Positions 1-7,948 are shown, numbered from the stretch's first letter. The stretch is 32,605 nucleotides of DNA from Streptomyces boncukensis (GCF_011045075.1 NZ_JAAKZZ010000022.1:1-32605), one strand, 5' to 3'. Made by a program: numbers and translations. Notes: generated from the sequence alone by a model not told the origin.

Positions 1-243
1 GCCCAGCCCCCGCCCCTCGTCCCACGCCTGCAGCAGCTCCTTTATGGACGCCAGGGTGTAGCCCCGCTCCAGGAGATCCGCGATCTGCCGCAGCCGGGCG
101 AGATGCGAGTCGTCGTACACATTGGCCCGGCCGCGCCGCTCCGGTTTGGGCAGCAGCCCCCTGTCCTGGTACGCACGGATCGTGCGCACCGTGGCGCCGC
201 TGTGGTGCGCCAGATCCTCGATGCGGTACTCGGACAGGGGCAT
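1..243 (-). CDS. MerR-family transcriptional regulator (C-terminus off window)
   Basis: The first 81 residues are visible and the gene continues past the left edge. Residues 5-35 read as a MerR winged helix-turn-helix: IEDLAHHSGATVRTIRAYQD followed by GLLP and a basic wing with RGRANVY. The second helical part (LARLRQIADLLERGYTLAS) also fits MerR. The ATG at 243 has a GAGGAG ribosome site 7 nt upstream. The gene lies 15 bp downstream of the PF10118 gene on the same strand, so it is probably the last or a late gene of that operon and may regulate it. MerR proteins bind dyads in long-spacer promoters. The ligand-binding C-terminus is not in view, so the effector cannot be guessed. Confidence 0.88.
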   Translation of the reverse strand, partial: MPLSEYRIEDLAHHSGATVRTIRAYQDRGLLPKPERRGRANVYDDSHLARLRQIADLLERGYTLASIKELLQAWDEGRGLG

Positions 244-258
244 GGTGCGTCTCCTCGC

Positions 259-1200
259 TTACTGCTGTGCCGCCCGCCGGGCGACGGCGCCGGCGGCGGC
301 CCGTGCCGCCGGGGAGCTGGCCAGATAGTCCACGGCCCGCCGGAGCGAGCCCTCCTGGGAGGGATGGTACGAGCGGCGGAAATAGCGGGGTATCGCCGCG
401 CCCAGCTCCCGCCACGTCGGCAACAGGCCCTTTGCGACCGCTCTGTTGTGCTCCCGCAGCGAATAGCGGAGGGAGCCCGCGAGCTGCGGGTCGTGCCGGA
501 GCAGATACGAGGTGCCCCACGCCCACAGCCACAGCAGCACCGGCGCCGTGACCACCATGCCGCCGACGCGGCGGGCGTAGCGCGGCAGCCCGTCGCCGCC
601 GCAGTGCTGGTACATGTCGAAGGCGACCGCCCGGTGCTCGACCTCCTCCGCTCCGTGCCAGCGCAGAAGATCGAGCATCACCGCGTCCGGATCCGCCCGG
701 TCCAGGCCGTCGGCCCGCAGCACCCAGTCCCCCAGCACCGCCGTGAACTGCTCTATCGCCGCTATCAGCGACAGCCGGAACCGCAGCCACTCCCGCGGCG
801 GTATCGGCGCTCCGAACGGCGGTTCCGCACCGAGCAACTGCTCGAAGAGGTAGTCGACATGGCGGGTGTACGGCCCGGTGTCGAGCCGCTGGGCGGCCAG
901 GTGGTCCAGCACCTGGCCGTGCTGGACACTGTGCGTGCCCTCCTGGCCCATGAAGCCCTTGACGTCCCGCAGCAGGGTCTCGTCCCGGACCAGGGGGAGC
1001 GCCTCCTTGAACACCTTCACGAACCACCGCTCCCCCGCGGGCAGCAGCAGGTGCAGCACATTGATCACATGGGTGGCGGTCGGCTCGTCGGGGATCCAGT
1101 GCAGCGGGGTCCGCTCCCAGTCGAACGACACCCGGCGGGGCACGATGTCGTAGTGGAAGTCGTGGTCTCGCTGGAGGGTTTCGGCCTTCTCGTCGCTCAT
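259..1200 (-). CDS. PF10118-type 'metal-dependent hydrolase' with ferritin-like diiron pattern (313 aa)
   Basis: The protein resembles the PF10118 family, usually annotated as predicted metal-dependent hydrolase. The residues instead follow the four-helix diiron order Glu / ExxH / Glu / ExxH: E57 (in AGERWF), E87-GT-H90, E150 (in AAIEQF) and E186-VE-H189 (in WHGAEEVEHR). This pattern is seen directly; a diiron oxygenase or oxidase role is my inference. A hydrophobic stretch near residues 218-233 (VVTAPVLLWLWAW) may contact membrane or lipid. The ATG at 1200 is preceded by GGAG at proper spacing. An in-frame ATG at 1224 lacks a ribosome site. The gene starts 38 bp after the EphD-like gene and ends 15 bp before the MerR gene, so all are probably co-transcribed. 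Confidence 0.85.
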   Translation of the reverse strand: MSDEKAETLQRDHDFHYDIVPRRVSFDWERTPLHWIPDEPTATHVINVLHLLLPAGERWFVKVFKEALPLVRDETLLRDVKGFMGQEGTHSVQHGQVLDHLAAQRLDTGPYTRHVDYLFEQLLGAEPPFGAPIPPREWLRFRLSLIAAIEQFTAVLGDWVLRADGLDRADPDAVMLDLLRWHGAEEVEHRAVAFDMYQHCGGDGLPRYARRVGGMVVTAPVLLWLWAWGTSYLLRHDPQLAGSLRYSLREHNRAVAKGLLPTWRELGAAIPRYFRRSYHPSQEGSLRRAVDYLASSPAARAAAGAVARRAAQQ

Positions 1201-1238
1201 ACGGTGCTCCAGGGGAAGTTCCATGGCCGGCCCGGCGG

Positions 1239-3176
1239 CTACAGCCGCGGCCTGGCCCGTGCCAGCGCACGCAGCGCGTGCGGTGCGAAACGGGAGAGCA
1301 GCCGGGCGCCGCGGGCCTCCGGCGTCACCGGCACCACCGCCTGGTTGCGGACGACGGCGCGCAGCACGGCGTCTGCGACCTTCTCCGGGGGGTAGTTGCG
1401 CAGGCCGTAGAGCCGGGAGGCGCGCCGCTGGCGGCGCCGCTGCTCCTGCTCGTCCGCTCCGGTGAAGCGGGTGGTCGCGGTGATGTTGGTGTGGACGAAG
1501 CCGGGGCAGATCGCGGAGACGCCTATCTCCTGCTCCGCGAGCTCGGCCCGCAGACACTCGCTGAGCATCAGCACCGCCGCCTTGGAGGTGGCGTACGCCG
1601 GAAGCTCCCGGGAGGGCTGGAAGGCCGCCGCCGAGGCGAGGTTGACGATATGGCCGCCCTGACCGCGCGCGGCCATCTGCCGTCCGAACAGGCGGCAGCC
1701 GTGCAGGACGCCCCACAGGTTGACGTCGAGGGTGCGCTTCCAGTCCGCCGCGCTGGTGTCGAGGAACGGGCCGGAGACGCCGATCCCGGCGTTGTTCACC
1801 AGCACGTCCACGACGCCGTACTCCTCGGCGACCTTCACGGCGAGCTTCTCCATCGCCTGCTCGTCGGACACGTCGACGGTCTCGGACCAGGCCGCGGGGG
1901 CGCCGATGAGCCGCGCCAGGTCGGCGGTGCGCCCCGCGCCCTCCGCGTCCCGGTCGACGGCGATCACCCGGGCGCCGGCCTCCGCGAAGGAGAACGCGGT
2001 GGCCCGGCCGATGCCGCTGCCCGCGCCCGTGACCAGGACGAGCCGGCCGCTGAGCCGGTCCGCGTACCTCCGCGCGGGGGCCGGTGCGCGTGCCGGGCTC
2101 CGGGACTCCGCGGCGGTTGCGAACTCCGCGATCCAGTCGGTGAGCTGGTCCGGCCGGGTGCGCGGCACCCAGTGTCTGGCGGGCAGGGTGCGCCGGGTCA
2201 GCTGCGGGGCCCACAGCTCCAGCTCGTCGTAGAGCCGCGGGCTGAGGAAGAGGTCGCCGGTCGGGGTGATCAGCTGGACGGGAGCATGCGCATAGCAGTC
2301 CGTGCGGGGGCGGCGGAGGCGGGCGCGGACGTTGTCCCGGTAGAGCCAGGCGCCGTGGGCCGCGTCGGCGGGGAGGGACGGGGGCGGATACCCGGCTTCC
2401 TCCGGTGCGGCCGCCGCGCTCCGGGCGCCGCCCACCTTCTCCACCCGCTCCAGGACCCCGGGCCAGCTGCTGCCGAGCGGACCCTTCCACAGCAGCTCGG
2501 GCAGCACGGGGGTGTGCAGCGCGTACACATACCAGGACCTGGCGGTCTGCCCGAGCAGCTGGGCGGCGCCGCGTGGGGTGGGGCGGCTCAGCCGCCGCCT
2601 GATCCAGTGGCCGAAGTGGTCGAGAGACGGGCCCGACATGGTGGTGAACGACGCGATACGGCCCTCGGTCCGCTTGACGGTGGCGAACTCCCAGCCCTGC
2701 ACCGAGCCCCAGTCGTGCCCCACCAGATGCACCGGGCGGTCCGGGCTGACCGCGTCGGCGACGGCGAGGAAGTCATCCGTGAGCTTCTCCAGGGTGAAGC
2801 CGCCGCGCAGCGGCTTGGGCGCCGAGGAGCGGCCACAGCCCCGCACGTCGTACACCACCACATGGAAGCGGTCCTTGAGCCGGGCGGCGACCCGGGACCA
2901 GACCTCCTTGCTGTCCGGATAGCCGTGCACCAGCACGACGGTGGGCAGCTCCGGGTCCCCCAGCTCGACCACGCACAGCTCGATCCCTCCCGTGCGCACC
3001 CATCGCTCACGGCCATCCGCCCAGGGCGCCGGGGGCCGCGCACCGCTGTCTGGGCCGGTGCCGGTTTCGGCTTCGGTGCCAGGCCCGGTGTCAGCCTCGG
3101 TGCCGGGCCCGGGCCCGGGCCCGGGTCCGGGGTGGGGGTCTGTCGTTCCGCCCGTCGTGCCGTCGTGTGCCTTCAC
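1239..3176 (-). CDS. EphD-like fusion: N-terminal alpha/beta-hydrolase (epoxide hydrolase type) + C-terminal SDR (645 aa)
   Basis: A two-domain enzyme. Residues 60-350 form an alpha/beta hydrolase: oxyanion motif HGYPDS (84-89), nucleophile elbow GHDWGS with D155, a likely acid D308 (PTGDLF) and catalytic His H335 (ARHW). An Asp nucleophile in GHDWGS points to epoxide hydrolase rather than esterase. Residues 376-600 are a classical short-chain dehydrogenase: TGAGSGIG (383-390), NNAG (461-464), a Ser near 515 and YATSK (Y528, K532). This is the domain order of mycobacterial EphD. The N-terminal 50 residues are a Pro/Gly/Glu/Thr-rich tail with PG and GTEA repeats. The GTG start at 3176 overlaps the TGA of the upstream M24 gene (GTGA), indicating translational coupling. 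The substrate is unknown; a lipid epoxide converted to a ketone is plausible. Confidence 0.88.
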   Translation of the reverse strand: MKAHDGTTGGTTDPHPGPGPGPGPGTEADTGPGTEAETGTGPDSGARPPAPWADGRERWVRTGGIELCVVELGDPELPTVVLVHGYPDSKEVWSRVAARLKDRFHVVVYDVRGCGRSSAPKPLRGGFTLEKLTDDFLAVADAVSPDRPVHLVGHDWGSVQGWEFATVKRTEGRIASFTTMSGPSLDHFGHWIRRRLSRPTPRGAAQLLGQTARSWYVYALHTPVLPELLWKGPLGSSWPGVLERVEKVGGARSAAAAPEEAGYPPPSLPADAAHGAWLYRDNVRARLRRPRTDCYAHAPVQLITPTGDLFLSPRLYDELELWAPQLTRRTLPARHWVPRTRPDQLTDWIAEFATAAESRSPARAPAPARRYADRLSGRLVLVTGAGSGIGRATAFSFAEAGARVIAVDRDAEGAGRTADLARLIGAPAAWSETVDVSDEQAMEKLAVKVAEEYGVVDVLVNNAGIGVSGPFLDTSAADWKRTLDVNLWGVLHGCRLFGRQMAARGQGGHIVNLASAAAFQPSRELPAYATSKAAVLMLSECLRAELAEQEIGVSAICPGFVHTNITATTRFTGADEQEQRRRQRRASRLYGLRNYPPEKVADAVLRAVVRNQAVVPVTPEARGARLLSRFAPHALRALARARPRL

Positions 3177-4030
3177 GCCGTCTGCGCCTCCTCCTGCTCC
3201 TGCCAGCGCCGCACATGCGGCAGATCGTCGTCCAGCCAGAAGGCGCTCTCCTCGGGATCCCGGGAGTCGGTGACGACCAGGATCTCCTCGAACTTCGCGC
3301 CCGTGCCCCGGAAGCCCAGATGGGGCTCGACCGCCCACAGGCCGGGCTCGGGCGGGTGGTGGGAGAACCGGTACGGACTCCACAGCGGGGACCAGCCCTC
3401 CCGGTGGCCGTGCAGCGCGTCCTTCGCCAGGCCCCGCAGCGCGTTGGTGCCGAAGCCGAAGACGGTGGGGGACCAGCGGCGGTCGGAGACGCGGTCCACC
3501 TTGTGGGCGATGACGCCGAAGGGGTAGGCGCGGTGCCGGTTCGCATACCCCTGCCGGGCCATCAGCCGGTCGACGTCCTCATAGATCTCCCGCAGCGGGC
3601 GGCGCTCGCGCACCTCGCGGAGGATCAGCTCGCGGTGCGCCCGCAGATCGGACATCAGCCGCTCGTGCACGGGGTTCGGGCCGAGGCAGCCGGAGTAGCC
3701 GATGTCCGAGGTGAAGCCCTGGTGGATCGGGGCCATGTCGAGCACGAACGCCATGCCGGGCTCCAGCGCCCGGTCCGTCGGGAAGAACTGGAGCGGGATC
3801 TTGAAGCCGGTGAACGCGGTGCGGTCGCCGAACCAGGCGAAGGGGAGATGGAACCAGTCCCGCACCCCTCTCTCCCGCAGCCACTCGCGCTGCATCCGCG
3901 CGGCCTCCCGCTCGGTCACGCCGGGCTGGAGGCGGGCGGCCACCGACTCGGCGCACTCATAGCTGAGGCGCTGCACTTCTCTGAATCCCCGCAGGTCAGC
4001 GGGGGAGTACCCAAGGGTCTTCGCGCGCAT
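3173..4030 (-). CDS. M24-family metallopeptidase (Xaa-Pro aminopeptidase/creatinase fold, 285 aa)
   Basis: A pita-bread-fold M24 protein with all five metal ligands in order: D98 (VLDMAP), D109 (TSDIGY), H176 (GVIAHK), E235 (WAVEPH) and E248 (KFEEI). It lacks the N-terminal domain of full aminopeptidase P, so it is a catalytic domain only. The HxxG-type signature of true PepP is replaced by the FGVIAHKVDR context. Its substrate is not predictable and need not be a proline peptide, since M24 also includes creatinase-like enzymes. I prefer the ATG at 4030, because the 22 extra residues from an upstream ATG at 4096 look unlike the family. It is first of a tight minus-strand unit with the EphD-like, PF10118 and MerR genes. 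Confidence 0.87.
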   Translation of the reverse strand: MRAKTLGYSPADLRGFREVQRLSYECAESVAARLQPGVTEREAARMQREWLRERGVRDWFHLPFAWFGDRTAFTGFKIPLQFFPTDRALEPGMAFVLDMAPIHQGFTSDIGYSGCLGPNPVHERLMSDLRAHRELILREVRERRPLREIYEDVDRLMARQGYANRHRAYPFGVIAHKVDRVSDRRWSPTVFGFGTNALRGLAKDALHGHREGWSPLWSPYRFSHHPPEPGLWAVEPHLGFRGTGAKFEEILVVTDSRDPEESAFWLDDDLPHVRRWQEQEEAQTA

Positions 4031-4069
4031 CGCCAACCGCCCCCATCCCTGGACATCCCGCGAACTCCC

Positions 4070-4115
4070 GCAACTTGACACTGTCGAATGTGACATCGCC
4101 CCGTGGCGAGGTCAA
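4070..4115 (-). promoter_or_regulatory. Possible promoter/operator of the M24-EphD-PF10118-MerR unit
   Basis: Read on the minus strand, a TTGACC -35-like hexamer (4110-4115) is followed by two TGTCA words 10 bp apart (GATGTCAC and AGTGTCAA). The direct repeat sits where a MerR-type regulator would act. No clean -10 hexamer was found, so this is only a candidate. Confidence 0.25.
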
Positions 4116-4130
4116 GGGCGGGGCGCGGCC

Positions 4131-4139
4131 TGTGGATAA
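4131..4139 (-). promoter_or_regulatory. Isolated exact DnaA box (TTATCCACA)
   Basis: TGTGGATAA on the plus strand is TTATCCACA on the minus strand, an exact DnaA-box consensus. It lies in the 235-bp divergent gap between the M24 gene and the ABC operon. It may be chance or a DnaA-responsive site. Confidence 0.45.
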
Positions 4140-4161
4140 CTCCCATCAGGTCCCTGTCAGG

Positions 4162-4189
4162 GGCCCCGAGGGGGAGCCCCTACGGGGCC
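4162..4189 (+). other. GC hairpin in divergent gap
   Basis: GGCCCCG (4162-4168) pairs with CGGGGCC (4183-4189) around a 14-nt G/C-rich loop. It lies upstream of the ABC operon promoter and its function is unknown. Confidence 0.3.
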
Positions 4190-4252
4190 GTCCACCTTGA
4201 GAGGTACGCGGAAACAGGCGCCCCGTCTGACGCGGCGGGTGTGCCGGGGCAC

Positions 4253-4258
4253 TAGCGT
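4253..4258 (+). promoter_or_regulatory. Putative -10 hexamer TAGCGT for leaderless ABC operon mRNA
   Basis: TAGCGT fits the actinobacterial TAnnnT -10. The GTG at 4266 starts 7 nt after it, where transcription should begin. There is no convincing ribosome site, so a leaderless transcript is likely. No good -35 is visible. Confidence 0.4.
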
Positions 4259-4265
4259 CGGTGAC

Positions 4266-5300
4266 GTGACTGTGATCGCGACCGAAAGCCTCAGCAAGCG
4301 GTTCCCCAGGGTGACCGCCCTCGACCGGCTGACCGTCGGCATCACACCGGGCGTCACTGGCCTGGTGGGTGCCAACGGCGCCGGTAAGTCCACCCTGATC
4401 AAGATCCTGCTCGGCCTCTCCCCCGCGAGTGAGGGGAGCGCGAGCGTCCTCGGTATGGACGTGAGCACGCAGGGTAGCGCCATCAGGGAGCGCGTCGGCT
4501 ACATGCCGGAGCACGACTGCCTGCCGCCCGACGTCTCGGCGACCGAGTTCGTCGTCCACATGGCGCGGATGTCCGGGCTGCCCCCGACGGCGGCCCGCGA
4601 GCGCACCGCCGACACCCTCCGCCACGTCGGGCTCTACGAGGAGCGCTACCGACCCATGGGCGGCTATTCGACGGGCATGAAGCAGCGCGTCAAACTCGCC
4701 CAGGCCCTGGTGCACGACCCGCACCTGGTGCTGCTCGACGAGCCGACCAACGGCCTCGACCCCGTCGGCCGCGACGACATGCTCGCGCTGATCCGGCGCG
4801 TCCACACCGATTTCGGCATCTCGGTCCTGGTCACCTCGCACCTGCTGGGCGAGCTGGAACGCACCTGCGACCACGTCGTCGTCATCGACGGCGGCAAGCT
4901 GCTGCGCTCCTCTTCCACCGCCGACTTCACCCAGCGCACCGCGGCCCTCGCGGTCGAGGTCACCGACACCGACCGGCATCCGGACGGCACGGCGGCGCTG
5001 CGCACGGCGCTGGAGGGGGCCGGGGTCACGGTGCACGCGGACGAGAGCGGCGCCGCGCCCGGCGCGGGCCGGCTGCTCTACATCACCGTCACCGAGGACT
5101 CGGTCTACGACGCGGTCCGGGACGCCGCGGCCGAACTCGGCCTCGGACTGGTGCGGATGGAGCAGCGCAGGCACCAGATCGCCGAGGTCTTCACCCAGCA
5201 GCCCCACGAGTCGCGATCCCCCGAGCCCGGGGATTCCGAGCACCAGCGGCCCCAGGAGCCGGCGCAGGTGCGCGAGAGGAGCAGCGCCGATGTCGTCTGA
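4266..5300 (+). CDS. ABC-2 type exporter ATP-binding protein (344 aa)
   Basis: The nucleotide-binding domain covers residues 1-215: Walker A GANGAGKST (35-43), signature YSTGMKQR (134-141), Walker B LVLLDEP (154-160) followed by TNGLDP, and the switch His in TSHLLGE near 192. The Q-loop position reads PEHD rather than a plain Gln, a form I recall in NatA/CcmA-like exporters. Residues 225-305 form a C-terminal extension typical of drug/antibiotic exporter ATPases, ending in a low-complexity Pro/Glu/Ser tail. The GTG at 4266 is chosen because the family alignment begins there and a -10 lies just upstream. It overlaps the next gene by 11 bp. It probably energises the permease at 5290-6207, and the exported substrate is unknown. 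Confidence 0.93.
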   Translation: MTVIATESLSKRFPRVTALDRLTVGITPGVTGLVGANGAGKSTLIKILLGLSPASEGSASVLGMDVSTQGSAIRERVGYMPEHDCLPPDVSATEFVVHMARMSGLPPTAARERTADTLRHVGLYEERYRPMGGYSTGMKQRVKLAQALVHDPHLVLLDEPTNGLDPVGRDDMLALIRRVHTDFGISVLVTSHLLGELERTCDHVVVIDGGKLLRSSSTADFTQRTAALAVEVTDTDRHPDGTAALRTALEGAGVTVHADESGAAPGAGRLLYITVTEDSVYDAVRDAAAELGLGLVRMEQRRHQIAEVFTQQPHESRSPEPGDSEHQRPQEPAQVRERSSADVV

Positions 5301-6207
5301 GCCCACCACCACGGCGCCCGCCCCCGCCCAGCGCGGGCAGGACGTCATCCACAACATCGGCTACCGCCGGTACGAGGGGCAGCGGCTGGGCCGGAGCTAC
5401 GCCCGACGCTCGCTGTTCATCCAGTCCCTGCGCGGTGCGTTCGGCCTCGGCCGCTCGGCCAAGTCCAAGGTGCTGCCGATGATCCTGCTGGCGGCGACCA
5501 GCCTGCCCGCGGCGATCGTGGTGGCCGTGTCCGTCGCGACCAACGCCGACGAACTCCCGGTCGGCTACCCCGAGTACGTGCTGTTGCTGCAGCCCGTCAT
5601 CGGTATCTTCCTGGCCGCCGTCGCGCCCCAGATGGTCTCCCTGGACCTGCGGTTCAAGACGACTCCGCTGTACTTCTCGCGCCCCATCGAACGCAGCGAC
5701 TACGTCGCCGCGAAGTACGCGGCGCTCTCGGCGGCCGTCTTCGTCGTCATCGCGGCGCCCGTCGTCATCATGTACGCGGGGGCGATGCTGGCCAAGCTGG
5801 ACTTCGGCGACGAGACCAAGGGCTTCTTCCAGGGGCTGGTGTTCTGCGTCGTGTTCGCCCTGCTGCACGCGGCCCTCGCCGCGTATCTGGCGGCGCTCAC
5901 CCCGCGGCGCGGCTTCGGCATCGCCGCCGTCATCGTGGTGCTCACCGTCCCGTACTTCCTGATGAGCGCCCTCCAGGCGATCGCGGACGAGCAGGACTCG
6001 CTGTCGGCCGTCGGATGGCTGGCGCTGGGGTCGCCGGGCACGCTGATGGACGGCCTGCAGAGCAAGTTCCTCGGCGGAGCCTCCGGCTTCCCCGGAGGCC
6101 ACGGGCTGTCCAACGCCCAGGGGGCGCTCAGCCTGCTCGTCATCGCGGCGCTCATCGCCGGTTCCTACGCGCTCCTGTCGCGCCGCTACCGAAAGGCCGG
6201 ACTGTGA
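5290..6207 (+). CDS. ABC transporter permease, ABC-2 type (305 aa)
   Basis: An integral membrane subunit. An N-terminal cytoplasmic region of about 55 residues contains the conserved-looking HNIGYRRYEG motif. It is followed by about six hydrophobic segments, near residues 62-84, 96-118, 143-167, 182-203, 210-230 and 282-300. The start ATG overlaps the end of the preceding ATPase gene by 11 bp, and its own end overlaps the next ATPase by 4 bp (GTGA). Such coupling argues for fixed subunit stoichiometry. No substrate-specific motif is recognisable. It is likely the membrane partner of the ATPase just upstream. Confidence 0.9.
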   Translation: MSSEPTTTAPAPAQRGQDVIHNIGYRRYEGQRLGRSYARRSLFIQSLRGAFGLGRSAKSKVLPMILLAATSLPAAIVVAVSVATNADELPVGYPEYVLLLQPVIGIFLAAVAPQMVSLDLRFKTTPLYFSRPIERSDYVAAKYAALSAAVFVVIAAPVVIMYAGAMLAKLDFGDETKGFFQGLVFCVVFALLHAALAAYLAALTPRRGFGIAAVIVVLTVPYFLMSALQAIADEQDSLSAVGWLALGSPGTLMDGLQSKFLGGASGFPGGHGLSNAQGALSLLVIAALIAGSYALLSRRYRKAGL

Positions 6208-7121
6208 CAACGATCCACATCGACCGCACCTCACGCTGGTTCGGCAACGTCGTCGCCGTCAACGACATCACCATGCAGATCGCCCCCGGGGTCACCGGTC
6301 TGCTGGGCCCCAACGGCGCGGGGAAGTCCACGCTGATCCACATGATGGGCGGCTTCCTGGCGCCCTCCAACGGCAGCGTCACGCTCGACAGCACCCCGAT
6401 CTGGCGCAACGAGCAGGCGTACCGGCAGATCGGGCTCGTGCCCGAGCGCGAGGGGATGTACGACTTCCTCACGGGCTACGAGTTCGTCCTCGCCAACGCG
6501 CAGCTGCACCAGCTCCCCGACCCGCCGGCCGCGGCCCGCGCGGCGCTCGCCACGGTCGAGATGGAGTACGCGCAGGAACGCAAGATCTCCACGTACAGCA
6601 AGGGCATGCGGCAGCGCGTGAAAATGGCTTCCGCGCTGGTGCACGAGCCGTCCGTGCTGCTGCTGGACGAGCCGTTCAACGGGATGGACCCCCGGCAGCG
6701 CATGCAGCTGATGGAGCTGCTGCGCCGGATGGGCGACGAGGGGCGCACGGTGCTGTTCTCCTCACACATCCTGGAGGAGGTCGAGCAACTGGCCTCGCAC
6801 ATCGAGGTGGTCGTCGCCGGGCGGCATGCCGCCAGTGGCGACTTCCGCAAGATCCGCCGTCTGATGACGGACCGTCCGCACCGCTACCTGGTCCGCTCCA
6901 GCGACGACCGCCGGCTGGCCGCCGCGCTCATCGCCGACGCGTCCACGGCGGGCATCGAGCTGGACTGGAGCGAGCAGGCGCTGCGCATCCAGGCCATCGA
7001 CTTCACCCGGTTCACCGAACTCCTCCCGCGCGTCGCCCGCGAGGCCGGCATCACGCTCTACGCCGTCTCGCCCTCCGACGAGTCCCTGGAGAGCGTCTTC
7101 TCGTACCTCGTCGCTGCCTGA
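6204..7121 (+). CDS. Second ABC exporter ATP-binding protein (305 aa)
   Basis: Walker A GPNGAGKST lies at 35-43, the PEREG Q-loop region at 80-84, signature YSKGMRQR at 131-138, Walker B VLLLDEP at 151-157 and the switch His in SSHILEE near 188. Residues 215-305 are a regulatory extension ending in the ESVFSYLV motif common in ABC-2 ATPases. The GTG at 6204 overlaps the TGA of the permease gene (GTGA), so translation is coupled. The protein is clearly related to the ATPase at 4266-5300, which suggests that the operon arose by duplication of an ATPase-permease pair. Confidence 0.93.
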   Translation: MTTIHIDRTSRWFGNVVAVNDITMQIAPGVTGLLGPNGAGKSTLIHMMGGFLAPSNGSVTLDSTPIWRNEQAYRQIGLVPEREGMYDFLTGYEFVLANAQLHQLPDPPAAARAALATVEMEYAQERKISTYSKGMRQRVKMASALVHEPSVLLLDEPFNGMDPRQRMQLMELLRRMGDEGRTVLFSSHILEEVEQLASHIEVVVAGRHAASGDFRKIRRLMTDRPHRYLVRSSDDRRLAAALIADASTAGIELDWSEQALRIQAIDFTRFTELLPRVAREAGITLYAVSPSDESLESVFSYLVAA

Positions 7122-7145
7122 GCGGCCCGAAGGGAGCCCTTACCG

Positions 7146-7868
7146 ATGTTCAACCCCACAGTCGCCCGGCTGACGTACCGGGCGCTCCTCGGCCGCCGCC
7201 GTGCGCTGATGCTGGCCGCGCTGCCGGTGCTGCTGCTCGTCGTGGCCGCCGCCGTGCGCGGTATGACCGGCGCGGACGACGAGGTCACCAGCGAACTCCT
7301 CGGCGGCTTCGCGCTGGCCACCATGGTGCCCCTGGTCGGCGTGATCGCCGGCACCGGCGCGATCGGGCCGGAGATCGACGACGGGTCCGTCGTCTACCTG
7401 CTCGCCAAGCCCGTCAAGCGGCCCACCATCATCGTCACCAAGCTCGTCGTCGCCATCGGCGTGACGGTCGCCTTCACGGCCGTGCCGGTCCTGGTGGCCG
7501 GGTTCATCCTGAACGGCAACAGCCAGGACATCGCGGTCGCCTTCGCGCTCGCCGCCGCGGTCGCCTCCATCGCCTACAGCGCGCTCTTCCTGCTGCTCGG
7601 AACGGTCAGCAGGCACGCCGTCGTCATCGGCCTGGGCTACGCGCTCATCTGGGAGGCCCTCGTCGGCAGCCTGGTGGAGGGCGCCAAGACGCTGAGCGTG
7701 CAGCAGTGGGCGCTCGCGCTGGCGGAGAAGGTCGCGGGCAACGGCGCCGACGTCTCCTCGTCCGTCGCGCTCCCCGCCGCGCTGGTGCTGCTGGCCGTCG
7801 TCACGGTGGGCGGCACCTGGTTCGCGGGTCAGAAGCTGCGCACCCTGACGCTGGCCGGCGAGGAGTAG
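7146..7868 (+). CDS. Second ABC transporter permease (240 aa)
   Basis: A short ABC-2 permease with about six membrane segments, near residues 17-36, 56-76, 95-118, 130-153, 158-178 and 212-233. The IGPEIDDGSVVYLLAKP segment after the second helix is the coupling region typical of this family. It starts 24 bp after the second ATPase, behind an AAGGGAG ribosome site. It has no soluble domain and is much smaller than the first permease, so the two may form an asymmetric channel or serve separate transporters. It is last in the operon and is followed by a strong hairpin. Confidence 0.9.
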   Translation: MFNPTVARLTYRALLGRRRALMLAALPVLLLVVAAAVRGMTGADDEVTSELLGGFALATMVPLVGVIAGTGAIGPEIDDGSVVYLLAKPVKRPTIIVTKLVVAIGVTVAFTAVPVLVAGFILNGNSQDIAVAFALAAAVASIAYSALFLLLGTVSRHAVVIGLGYALIWEALVGSLVEGAKTLSVQQWALALAEKVAGNGADVSSSVALPAALVLLAVVTVGGTWFAGQKLRTLTLAGEE

Positions 7869-7878
7869 GCGCCCCGCA

Positions 7879-7920
7879 GACGGGCCCCTGCCGACGGGCC
7901 CCTGCCGACGGGCCCCCGCC
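7879..7920 (+). repeat. Three tandem 14-bp repeats (GACGGGCCCCTGCC)
   Basis: Copies lie at 7879-7892, 7893-7906 and 7907-7920, the third with one T-to-C change. A partial fourth copy (GACGG) leads into the terminator hairpin at 7923-7948. The array lies directly after the ABC operon stop codon. Confidence 0.9.
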
Positions 7921-7922
7921 GA

Positions 7923-7948
7923 CGGAACGCCCGTCGGCGGGCGTTCCG
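7923..7948. terminator. Bidirectional hairpin between convergent genes
   Basis: Eleven paired bases (CGGAACGCCCG with CGGGCGTTCCG) enclose a TCGG loop. It lies between the ends of the ABC operon (7868) and the MFS gene (7997), so it can serve both. No T-run follows, as is common in Streptomyces. Confidence 0.75.

Noticed and set aside
3040..3140. CCCGGG-rich repeats as a regulatory element.
   Set aside because: They lie inside the EphD-like gene and encode its Pro/Gly linker.
4031..4096. N-terminal 22-residue extension of the M24 peptidase from ATG 4096.
   Set aside because: The extension lacks M24-like sequence and overlaps the likely promoter; ATG 4030 matches the family start better.
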